Source of the DNA: Agromyces terreus | GTDB lineage: Bacteria; Actinomycetota; Actinomycetes; Actinomycetales; Microbacteriaceae | Assembly (NCBI RefSeq): GCF_009749465.1 | Contig: NZ_WBIS01000001.1 | Span: forward strand, 1-64,000 | DNA: 64,000 nucleotides | Direction: 5' to 3' | Shown here: positions 41,308 to 48,883 of the stretch, in pieces | How positions within the stretch are numbered: the first letter of the stretch is position 1 | Layout of the letters: every line of letters begins with the position of its first letter | Position numbers and translations under genes: made by a program | The notes under the pieces: generated by a model | Seen by the model: the letters and a program-made list of their open reading frames with translations, nothing else | What the model was told of the DNA's origin: nothing | Database searches by the model: none

Positions 41308-42491
41308 CCGCCGTCGACGTCGCGGCCCCGCGCCCCACCCGTCGCCGCGACCTCTCGATCGAGTCGCTCCGCGGCCTCGCGATCGTGCTCATGGTCGCCG
41401 GCCACGTCATCGGCGGCGACGGCTCGCGCGGCATGACCGTCGCCGACGACTCGCTCTGGCGGTGGTCGTACGTCTTCCTCGAAGACATCCGGATGCCGCT
41501 GTTCGCCGCGCTGTCCGGATTCGTCTACGCCTTCCGCCCGGTGTCGACCTCCGCCGGGTACGGGCGCATGGTCACCGGCAAGGTGCGGCGGCTGCTCGTG
41601 CCGCTCGTCACCGTCGGCACCGCGTTCTTCGTGCTCCAGACGGTCGTGCCGGGCACCAACGTCTCGGGTTCGGCGAGCGAGATCTGGCGCGTGTACCTCT
41701 ACGGCACCGGGCACTTCTGGTTCCTCCAGGCGATCTTCCTCATCTTCCTCGCGGTCGGCGTGCTCGACCTCCTCGGCCTCCTGCGCCGCCGCCGCTCCTG
41801 GATCGTCGCCGTGGCGGCGAGCTCCGTGCTCTACGTCGCCGTCCTGCTGCCCGAAGCGTGGGACGTGTTCAGCGTCAACGGGGCGATCAGGCTACTGCCG
41901 TTCTTCCTCCTCGGCTACGGCGTGCACCGCTTCGTCGCGAATCCGCCGCCGCTCGGCCTGCTCGTGCCGACCGCGGCGGCCTTCGTCGCCGTCTACGCGC
42001 TGCGGGTGCTCGACATCGCCGGCGTCGTCGACCTCGTCGGCGCGGGGGAGCGGGCCTCGAGGATCGCCGTCGGCCTCGCCGCGACGCTCCTGCTCCTGCT
42101 CATGCGCGACCGCATCCGGGTCGGGTTCCTCGCCTGGCTCGGACCGTTCGCCTTCGCGATCTACCTCCTGCACGTCTTCGGTTCCGCCGCCGCCCGCCTC
42201 GCCCTCGGCCGAGCCGGCATCGACGGCGAGATCGTGGTCTTCGTCGTCTGCATGCTCGCCGCCCTCGGCCTGCCCATCCTGTTCGAGGTCACGCTCGGCC
42301 GCATCCGCTGGGTCAGCTGGGCGTTCCTCGGGCAGAAGCCGTGGAAGCCGCGGCCCAAGGCGCGCCCGTCCGACGGGCCGGCCGAGCCCGCGGACGAGGC
42401 GGCTCCGCGGCATCCGTCGCCCGAGCCCGCGGACTCGGCGGCCCCGCCGCATCCGTCGCCCGACCCCGCCCGGCAGCAGGAGCGTGCGTGA
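41304..42491 (+). CDS. Membrane acyltransferase family 3 protein (b)
   Basis: 395 residues, about ten membrane segments. SIESLRGLAIVLMVAGHVIGG near residue 20 has the family Arg and His, and GTGHFWFLQAIFLIFLAVG follows. The C-terminal 45 residues are a Pro/Ala/Ser-rich tail with a repeated HPSPEPAD/HPSPDPAR unit. The GTG start and the stop both overlap neighbouring genes. With the preceding gene it probably adds two different acyl groups, or acts on two positions, of the cluster 2 polymer; this is inferred from context. Confidence 0.82.
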   Translation: MTAVDVAAPRPTRRRDLSIESLRGLAIVLMVAGHVIGGDGSRGMTVADDSLWRWSYVFLEDIRMPLFAALSGFVYAFRPVSTSAGYGRMVTGKVRRLLVPLVTVGTAFFVLQTVVPGTNVSGSASEIWRVYLYGTGHFWFLQAIFLIFLAVGVLDLLGLLRRRRSWIVAVAASSVLYVAVLLPEAWDVFSVNGAIRLLPFFLLGYGVHRFVANPPPLGLLVPTAAAFVAVYALRVLDIAGVVDLVGAGERASRIAVGLAATLLLLLMRDRIRVGFLAWLGPFAFAIYLLHVFGSAAARLALGRAGIDGEIVVFVVCMLAALGLPILFEVTLGRIRWVSWAFLGQKPWKPRPKARPSDGPAEPADEAAPRHPSPEPADSAAPPHPSPDPARQQERA

Positions 42492-43102
42492 GGGGCGTCG
42501 CCGCCGCGCCCACGACGCGCGTGAGCGCACGCGCCCGACCCGACCCGGTGCGGCGGCGCAGGTTCCTCATCGCCCTCGGCGCGGTGCTCGCCGCGATCCT
42601 GCTCGTCGCGGGGCTCGGCGCCCCGATCTACGTCTTCCCCCCGCAGGCCGCGGTTCCCGAACGCGCCGACGCCGTCTTCATCCTCGGCCCCGCCCGCGCC
42701 GAGCGCTTCGAACTCGCCCGACAGCTCATCGACGACGGCGTCACCGACCGCATGGTGGTCTCGGTGCCCGCCGACGTGCTCGAATCCCCGCGCGAGACCG
42801 GTCGCTACCGCAACTGCAACATCCCCGGCGGCGACGTCACCTGCGTCGACGCCGAACCCTCCACGACCCGCGGCGAGGCGCAGCTCCTCGCCGCGCTCGC
42901 CGACGAGCAGGGCTGGAACAGCGTCATCGTCATCACCCGCACCCCGCACATCATTCGCACCCGGGTGCTGTTCGATCGCTGCTTCGACGGCGATCTCGCG
43001 GTGCTCGACTCCCGTGAACCGATCACCCTCGCGGGCTGGATGCGCGAGTACGCGTACCAGACGGCCGCATTCGCGAAGGTGCTGACGACCACCGACTGCT
43101 GA
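42488..43102 (+). CDS. DUF218 (YdcF/ElyC-like) membrane-anchored protein
   Basis: 204 residues: a basic N-terminus, one membrane segment (about 27-47), and an extracytoplasmic DUF218 domain with ADAVFILGPARAERFELARQL, STTRGEAQLLAAL and VIVITRTPHIIRTRVLF. Members (ElyC, SanA, YdcF) act in envelope biogenesis, some in lipid-carrier metabolism. The GTG start overlaps the acyltransferase stop. It ends the operon that begins at 36926 and converges with the pectate-lyase-like gene. Confidence 0.78.
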   Translation: MRGVAAAPTTRVSARARPDPVRRRRFLIALGAVLAAILLVAGLGAPIYVFPPQAAVPERADAVFILGPARAERFELARQLIDDGVTDRMVVSVPADVLESPRETGRYRNCNIPGGDVTCVDAEPSTTRGEAQLLAALADEQGWNSVIVITRTPHIIRTRVLFDRCFDGDLAVLDSREPITLAGWMREYAYQTAAFAKVLTTTDC

Positions 43103-43106
43103 CCGC

Positions 43107-43173
43107 GCCGCCTCCGGGGCCGCGCCGATCACGAGACCGGGCCGCCTCCGGGGCCGCGCCGATCACGAGACCG
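43107..43173. repeat. 33-bp direct repeat at a convergent junction
   Basis: A 33-base sequence starting GCCGCCTCCGGGGCC and ending CACGAGACCG occurs at 43107-43139 and again at 43141-43173, one base apart. The second copy covers the last four codons and the stop of the pectate-lyase-like gene, so the first copy appears to be a duplication of that gene end. Confidence 0.85.
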
Positions 43174-44806
43174 CGGGGATCCCCGACGTCTGCCAGGCGT
43201 ACCCGCTCACCCGCGTGCCCGTGTCGAGCAGCGAGATCTCGGGACGGCCGCAGGGCACGCTCACGTACGCCTGCGGGGTCGCGGTCGTCGAGTTCGCGAA
43301 CCGCCAGACGAGCAGCTCGCACGGCGCGGCATCCGCCGTCACGCTCAACCGCACCGAACCGCGCGATGAGACGGTCGCGCCCACCCTCGTCGAGGCCGCG
43401 CTCCGCGTTCCCGCGGCGTTGCGCGCGGCGACCCGATACGTCGGCCGCGACCCCTGCGCGAGCGCCGCCCCCGACACCTCGGTGGCCCCGCTCGCCGCGG
43501 CGAGCTTCGGGACGGCGGGGGATGCCGCGGCGTGGCCGGGATCGCCGTCGAGCCCGATGACCCGCCACGCGCCGCCCCGCCGCTCGATCGAGAACGACCC
43601 GCTCGCCACCGTCGCGTTCGATGCCGCCAGCACCGAGCCGAGGTCTCCGTCGCCCGTGATCCGGGGGCCCGCGGTGGCGGTCCAGACGCCGGCCGTGCCC
43701 GCGGTCACGTGCTGCGCCGAGAGGTCGTGGGCGGTCACGCGCGTGTTCGCCATCGCCCCGGTGATGCCGATGAACGACCCGAACGTCTGGTCGCCCGAGT
43801 TCGGGTACCGCATCTCCATGCAGTGCTCGAGCGTCAGCTCCGAATGCGATTCTCCCGCCGAGTCGTCGATGGAGATCGACGGATGCGTCGTGGCATCCGT
43901 CGTTCGCGGGGTGTAGAAGATCGACGTGTCGATGTGCACGTGCGAATTGCGGATCACGAGCATGGGGCCCTTCGCGTTCTGCCCCTCCTCGTGCACGGCC
44001 CGCAGGTGGATGCCCGAGCAGGCGTCGAGCTCGATGCGCCCCGAGACGATGGCCGTGAACTCGGCCCCCCGGCAGTACTTGAGGCGCGCGAGCCCGACGG
44101 GGGAGTCCGCCTTGCAGCCGAGCATGAGCAGCCCGTCTCCGTTGGAGATCTGCTCGACGAGCACCGAGCCCTCGGGCCCGCCCGAACGGTTGTAGCAGCC
44201 GATGAGGATGTTGCCGTCGCAGTAGTCGGTCCACGAGAGCATGGCGCGCACGCCGTACTGCACCACGTTCTCGAGGCGCACGGCGGTGCGGTTGCAGAAG
44301 ACGAGCCCGACGTTCGCGCCGCCGCCCGAGACCGAGCCGTCGCGCAGCACGAGGCTCACGATCGCCCCGACCGAAGAGCCCGTCGCGCGGTTCGCCTGCG
44401 TCACGTCGACCGTGCCCGAGCCCAGGCCCAGCGCCCGGCGCCTCGTGTTCGGGAAGAACGCCCACCGCGTCGTCTTGTCGCGCCAGAACGCGTCGGTGCG
44501 GGGGAGCGCAGCCCCGAGCGCGAACGCGGCGCCGTTCATCTGGATCGTGAACAGCGCATACGGGTCGGCGCGATCGAGGAAGATCGGGCTGTTCAGCAGG
44601 TACGTGCGGCCCGCCTCGAGCGCGAGGCCCGTGCCGCCCGCGTCGTACGCGGCCTGGATGGCGGGCGCGTCATCGGTCGTGCCGTCGCCCGCGAGGCCCG
44701 CCTCGCTCGCGGTCGTGAGCGGGAGCATCCCGCCCGCCCCGGCCGAGGCGAACGCCGACGCGCCGAGGGCGGTGGCGGCGAGGAAGGATCTGCGGGTGGC
44801 GCTCAT
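43163..44806 (-). CDS. Exported pectate-lyase-like (right-handed beta-helix) protein
   Basis: 547 residues with a twin-arginine signal (TRRSFLAATALGASA). The segment AGDGTTDDAPAIQAAYDAGG is typical of pectate-lyase-superfamily (Pectate_lyase_3) proteins, and the following 300 residues look like beta-helix coils. The C-terminal part (about 440-547) resembles a fibronectin-like accessory domain. Such proteins in polysaccharide operons often cut or edit the polymer being made. Catalytic residues cannot be fixed from sequence alone. ATG 44806 overlaps the stop of the polymerase gene upstream in the same operon. Confidence 0.75.
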   Translation of the reverse strand: MSATRRSFLAATALGASAFASAGAGGMLPLTTASEAGLAGDGTTDDAPAIQAAYDAGGTGLALEAGRTYLLNSPIFLDRADPYALFTIQMNGAAFALGAALPRTDAFWRDKTTRWAFFPNTRRRALGLGSGTVDVTQANRATGSSVGAIVSLVLRDGSVSGGGANVGLVFCNRTAVRLENVVQYGVRAMLSWTDYCDGNILIGCYNRSGGPEGSVLVEQISNGDGLLMLGCKADSPVGLARLKYCRGAEFTAIVSGRIELDACSGIHLRAVHEEGQNAKGPMLVIRNSHVHIDTSIFYTPRTTDATTHPSISIDDSAGESHSELTLEHCMEMRYPNSGDQTFGSFIGITGAMANTRVTAHDLSAQHVTAGTAGVWTATAGPRITGDGDLGSVLAASNATVASGSFSIERRGGAWRVIGLDGDPGHAAASPAVPKLAAASGATEVSGAALAQGSRPTYRVAARNAAGTRSAASTRVGATVSSRGSVRLSVTADAAPCELLVWRFANSTTATPQAYVSVPCGRPEISLLDTGTRVSGYAWQTSGIPAVS

Positions 44807-46302
44807 GATGCGGGGACCTCCGGTCGCGGCGCGGCCGCCGTGGGCGCGGTCGCCATGGGCGCTGCCGCGGCCGCCGTCGGCTCGACGGCCTGCCGGGCGC
44901 GGTCGCGGAACGAGGCGATGACGCCCGCCGCCGCGAACGCGAACGGGAACGCGGGCGCCGAGACGAACACCGGGGCGCCCACCGACTCGATGATGATGAG
45001 CACGAGCCAGGCGATGCCCGCGACCCGCAGCCAGCGCACGAGGACGTGCTCGTCGGCCGAGGTTCGCCGCACGAGCGAGGCGAACACCGCGATGATGCCG
45101 GCCGCGAAGCACACTGCGCCGAACCACCCGGTCTCGCCGAGGATCGCCGGCCACTGCGTGTCGTTCAGGAACATGCCGTCCTCGGCGCGGCCGAGCCCGT
45201 ACACGTCCTCGAACCCGAGCTTCACGTACTCGGGGCTGTAGTACTGCGAGGCGTAGAAGCTCGCGTACCGGCCGAACCCGGCACCCCACGGGAAGTGGTC
45301 GGCGGCGACCTGGAGCGATCCGGTCGTGAGCAGCGACCGTGCCGACTCCTGCACGATGTAGATCTGCACGTCGCCGCCGACGAGCTCGACGAGCGGCGGG
45401 AGCACGACCATCGCCAGCAGCGGCGCGAACGCGAGGATCGCGAGGTAGCGCACCGGGCCGCCGAAGCGCAGCAGGAGCAGGCCAATCGTGCCGAGCAGGC
45501 TCACGATCGACTTCACCTGGAAGGTCAGCAGCGCCATCGCGCTCGAACAGGCGAGCAGCACCGCGCTCACCCACGAGCGCCGCACCAGCAGGCGGTAGCT
45601 GAGCACGCCGACGGCGAGGATCGAACTGAGACGGCCGAAGGCGGCCGGATGCTGGAACGGCCCCTGGAGCGCGGGAATGCCGTTGACCATCGCGAACGGG
45701 GGGCGGTTCGCGACGAGCTGGCTCCACGGGCCGGGCGCGATCAGGTTCGCGACGGCCGTGAGCACGAGGATGCCGCCGGCGATCGCGCCGAGGCGCACGA
45801 GCACGCGCAGGTCCTCGACGTCCCAGCGCAGCTGGGCGAGGGCGAAGGCGAACACGAGCCCCTTCACCGCGAGGAACATCGCCTGCACGCTGATCGAGAA
45901 CGGCACCGCACCGACGATCCCGCTCGCGAGGCCGACGGCGACGAACGCGAGGAACCACCACATGCCGGGCAGCGCGACGAGGCGGCGCTCGGTGACGAGA
46001 CGCCGGGTGCTGAAGGCGACGAGCGCGAGCACGATCACCGCCTCGTCGGCGAAGCTGCCCGCGCTGCCGAGGAAGGTCTGCGCGAGCGTCGAGAGGATGA
46101 TCGTGCAGAGCGCCGCGAACGCGAACGCCTTCGGCAGGAACGCGGCCAGGGCGAGCAGCACGAACCCGCCCGCCACGACCGCGATGAGGGGCGGCGCGAT
46201 GAGCATGAACGGGGTCGCGGCCGCGGCGACGAGCACGCCGACGCCCGCCCAGATCGCGGTCGTCGCGGCCGGTCCTGCGCCGCGCCGCGTCCGCCCCGTC
46301 AT
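44803..46302 (-). CDS. O-antigen ligase / polymerase-like membrane protein (Wzy 2)
   Basis: 499 residues with about twelve membrane segments and a large extracytoplasmic loop (GFGRYASFYASQYYSPEY region), the layout of Wzy-type polymerases. It would link repeat units exported by the cluster 2 flippase. I chose ATG 46302 because GAGGGG lies about 7 bases upstream and it clears the upstream gene; the frame opens further to 46359. It sits between the chain-length protein and the pectate-lyase-like gene in a three-gene operon on the minus strand. Confidence 0.77.
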   Translation of the reverse strand: MTGRTRRGAGPAATTAIWAGVGVLVAAAATPFMLIAPPLIAVVAGGFVLLALAAFLPKAFAFAALCTIILSTLAQTFLGSAGSFADEAVIVLALVAFSTRRLVTERRLVALPGMWWFLAFVAVGLASGIVGAVPFSISVQAMFLAVKGLVFAFALAQLRWDVEDLRVLVRLGAIAGGILVLTAVANLIAPGPWSQLVANRPPFAMVNGIPALQGPFQHPAAFGRLSSILAVGVLSYRLLVRRSWVSAVLLACSSAMALLTFQVKSIVSLLGTIGLLLLRFGGPVRYLAILAFAPLLAMVVLPPLVELVGGDVQIYIVQESARSLLTTGSLQVAADHFPWGAGFGRYASFYASQYYSPEYVKLGFEDVYGLGRAEDGMFLNDTQWPAILGETGWFGAVCFAAGIIAVFASLVRRTSADEHVLVRWLRVAGIAWLVLIIIESVGAPVFVSAPAFPFAFAAAGVIASFRDRARQAVEPTAAAAAPMATAPTAAAPRPEVPAS

Positions 46303-46321
46303 CGTCGCGCCCCTCGGCCGA

Positions 46322-47641
46322 TCACTCGATCGCATCCGCGCCGCGCGTGGGCGCGGCATCCAGCACGACGCCCGCGATCGGGGCGCCGAGGCTCGTCAGC
46401 GCCTCGACCGACTGGCGCAGGTCGGAGATCTTCGACCGGCCCGCCCGCACGACCACGAGGTACGCGTCGGCGTGCGCGGCGAGCGCCGCCCCGTCGGCCA
46501 CCGGCAGCAACGGGCCCGCGTCGATCACGACGGCGTCCGAAGCCCGCCGCACCCGGTCGAGGAACGCGGCGAGGCCGTCGGACTCGAGCAGTTCGCTGAA
46601 GTCGCCGTCGAGCGCCGAGGTCGGCACGAGCGTCAGGTTCGGCGCGACCGCCGTGCCCGCGCCCGCCGCGGCGTCGCCCGCGAGGAGCTCGGCCAGGCCG
46701 CCGGCGGCATCGACGTCGAACGCCTTCGCGAGCACGGGCGCCCGAAGGTTGGCGTCGACGAGGGTGACCCGTCGACCCGCCTCCGCGAGCGACAGCGCGA
46801 GGTTCGCGGCCACGGTCGACTTCCCATCGCCGTACTCGGGCGAGGAGACGACGACGACCGGCGCGAGACCCTCGGATGCCGCGGGGATCCGCTGCCGCAG
46901 CAGGCGGAACGACTCGGCGAACGCCGTGAGCGGTTTCGCGCTGAAGAGCAGGGGTCGGGCGCGCACGGCGCGGTCGCGCGGAACGGCGGCCAGCAGCGAG
47001 GCATCCGTCGCCCTGCGAAGGTCGCGTGCCCCTCGGATGCGCCCGTTCAGGCTCTCGCGGAGCACGACCACGATGAACGCGATCGCGAGCCCGGCCGCGA
47101 GCGCCAGCAGGATGTTCACGACCGGTGCGCCCGTGGCCGGGAGATCGACGAGCGGCGGCTCCTGGAGCACGGTCGGCTTGAGCGGCACCGCGCTCTGGAG
47201 GCCCTTCTCGGGGTCCTCGATCGTCGCGAGCAGGCTCTTCATGACCGCGTCGACGAGCTCGACGGCCTCCTGCGGCGAATCGGCCGTCGCCGACACGAAC
47301 ATGACCGGCGACTCGGCCGTGATGCCGGCGGCGACCCGCTCGGCGAGGTCCGACGGCGTCTCGTCGAGCGCGAGGTCGTCGATCGCCGGCTGCAGCACGA
47401 GGGGCGTGACCGCGACCTGCGCGTACAGCGCCGTCATCTGCACGGCGACGGCGTTCGCCTGCACGACCGCCTGCGTGCTGGTCGCCTCGGCGGTCGGCGT
47501 GAAGAGCAGCTGGCCGGCCGTCTGGTACTGCGGCTTCACGGACGCGGAGTACACGAACCCCGCGGCGACCGCGGCGATCAGGATGGCGACGATGACGACC
47601 CAGTTCCGCCGGATCGTCCGCATGCTGTCATGGAGTTCCAC
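46322..47641 (-). CDS. Chain-length determinant with ParA-like ATPase domain, no tyrosine tail
   Basis: 439 residues. A Wzz domain lies between two membrane segments (about 13-33 and 172-192), followed by an ATPase domain with Walker A SPEYGDGKST, Walker A' VTLVDANLRAP and a Walker B-like VVIDAGPLLPVAD. Unlike the cluster 1 protein it lacks a C-terminal tyrosine cluster, ending in ALTSLGAPIAGVVLDAAP plus a few residues, and Walker A' has Asn where the partner has Asp. It probably controls polymer length with another mode of regulation. The GTG at 47641 leads the minus-strand operon. Confidence 0.83.
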   Translation of the reverse strand: MELHDSMRTIRRNWVVIVAILIAAVAAGFVYSASVKPQYQTAGQLLFTPTAEATSTQAVVQANAVAVQMTALYAQVAVTPLVLQPAIDDLALDETPSDLAERVAAGITAESPVMFVSATADSPQEAVELVDAVMKSLLATIEDPEKGLQSAVPLKPTVLQEPPLVDLPATGAPVVNILLALAAGLAIAFIVVVLRESLNGRIRGARDLRRATDASLLAAVPRDRAVRARPLLFSAKPLTAFAESFRLLRQRIPAASEGLAPVVVVSSPEYGDGKSTVAANLALSLAEAGRRVTLVDANLRAPVLAKAFDVDAAGGLAELLAGDAAAGAGTAVAPNLTLVPTSALDGDFSELLESDGLAAFLDRVRRASDAVVIDAGPLLPVADGAALAAHADAYLVVVRAGRSKISDLRQSVEALTSLGAPIAGVVLDAAPTRGADAIE

Positions 47642-47701
47642 TCGGTCCCCTTTGTGTCGTCGGTCTGATGGGTCTCTTCGGCCCGCGGCGGTCGCGGTCG
47701 C

Positions 47702-48613
47702 TCATCCGAGGGCCTCGGCGAAGAACTCGAGCACGTCGTCGCTGACGCCCGGCGCGAGCAGGGCGACGCCGTGGGCGCCCTCGCGGCCGATGATCACCTT
47801 GGAGGCCACGCCGACCGACTCGAGGGAGGCGTGCATGGCCTGCGCCTGCTCCTCGGGCACGAGTTCGTCCTCCCCGTTCACGAGCAGCATCGGGGGGTCG
47901 GTGGCGTCGACATGCAATGCCGCGGATGCCTCGGCGGCCTGCGGGCATGCGTCGGCCGCCGGGGTCTCGCAGTCGAGGTAGGTCATGATCATGCCGATGG
48001 CCTCCTCGGTCGGCGTTCCGAGCGAGAGCGCCTCCTCGGTCATGAGCGAGACCCCCGAGAGCGAGGCCACGGCGCCGACGCGCGTTCCCTCGTCGAGCGG
48101 TCCCTCGCCGAGGGTGCCGACCTCCTGGGCCAGGATCGCGCCCGCCGAGCTGCCCAGCAGCCCGATGCGAGCGGGATCGAGGTCGAAGCGGTCGACCTGC
48201 TCGGGCTCCCGCAGCCAGGCGATGGCGGACTGCACGTCCTCGACCTGCCCCGGGTACACGATCGCGGGCACGAGGCGGTAGTCGATCGAGAAGGCGGCGA
48301 ATCCGGCGTCCGCGAATCGCGTGCAGAGCTCGCGCATGCCGCCGGCCACCCGGTTGCCCTCGGTGAATCCGCCGCCGTGCAGGAGCACGATCGAGGCGCG
48401 GGGACCGTCCTCCTCTGGCAGGCACGCGTCGAGCAGGAGCTGCTCGTCGCCGACCGTCGCGAACGGCACCTTCTCGATGACGGATGCCTCGTCGCCGCCG
48501 CCGTCGGCGCCCGACGCCGTCGTCGCCGAGCAGCCGGCGAGGGCCGACAGCACGAGCACGGCCGCCGCGGCCGCGCCCAGCGCGACCGGTGGCCTTGATC
48601 GCTTGATGCCCAT
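47702..48613 (-). CDS. Lipoprotein alpha/beta hydrolase (esterase/acetylesterase type)
   Basis: 303 residues. The signal peptide ends in a lipobox (LSALAGC, Cys about residue 28), so it is anchored to the outer face of the membrane. The hydrolase part has the oxyanion motif HGGGF, the nucleophile GSSAG, then GEDE and GAHG for the remaining acid and histidine: the hormone-sensitive-lipase or acetylesterase type. It may remove acyl groups added by the acyltransferases. ATG 48613 follows GAGGGGG; the frame extends to 48703, but the later start gives a proper lipoprotein signal. Confidence 0.82.
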   Translation of the reverse strand: MGIKRSRPPVALGAAAAAVLVLSALAGCSATTASGADGGGDEASVIEKVPFATVGDEQLLLDACLPEEDGPRASIVLLHGGGFTEGNRVAGGMRELCTRFADAGFAAFSIDYRLVPAIVYPGQVEDVQSAIAWLREPEQVDRFDLDPARIGLLGSSAGAILAQEVGTLGEGPLDEGTRVGAVASLSGVSLMTEEALSLGTPTEEAIGMIMTYLDCETPAADACPQAAEASAALHVDATDPPMLLVNGEDELVPEEQAQAMHASLESVGVASKVIIGREGAHGVALLAPGVSDDVLEFFAEALG

Positions 48614-48743
48614 CGGCGTCGCCCCCTCGGTGGTCTCGCCCGTCGAGGAACCCTCGCGAGCACTACTGCGCCGCGGCATCGCGTCCGTCGCACCCCATTC
48701 CATCGTCGCGACCGTGCCGAGCGGTGACGAGGGCGTGTCGAAC

Positions 48744-48760
48744 GTGTTAACTCTCCAACA
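48744..48760 (+). promoter_or_regulatory. GTTAMNTCT motif, site E (no paired -10)
   Basis: GTTAACTCT at 48746-48754, the same nine bases as sites A and D, lies 65 bases upstream of site D. There is no TANNNT element at 44 or 55 bases on either strand. It may be an auxiliary binding site or serve the divergent lipoprotein hydrolase gene. Confidence 0.4.
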
Positions 48761-48808
48761 CGCGGCGGATCGGGGATCGGCGACCGATTCGGGCCGAACG
48801 TGACGGCT

Positions 48809-48860
48809 GTGTTAACTCTGCGTGCGACCCGTGGCCCCGTGCCTGCGTTGCCCATAGATT
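48809..48860 (+). promoter_or_regulatory. Promoter with GTTAMNTCT motif, site D
   Basis: GTTAACTCT at 48811-48819 is followed exactly 44 bases later by a -10-like TAGATT (48855-48860). The first bases of the gene lie 24 bases beyond. No -35 consensus is visible. It drives the second priming-transferase gene. Confidence 0.6.
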
Positions 48861-48883
48861 GAGCGCAATCGAGGGAGACGCTC

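Noticed and set aside
48744..48760. Site E as promoter operator of the minus-strand lipoprotein hydrolase gene
   Set aside because: No TANNNT element lies at 44 or 55 bases in that direction, so the link is unproved; kept only as a motif copy.
27811..48860. Assigning the GTTAMNTCT sites to MtrA or another named regulator
   Set aside because: The direct-repeat character fits OmpR/PhoB-type regulators in general, but the sites do not match a known motif closely enough to name one.
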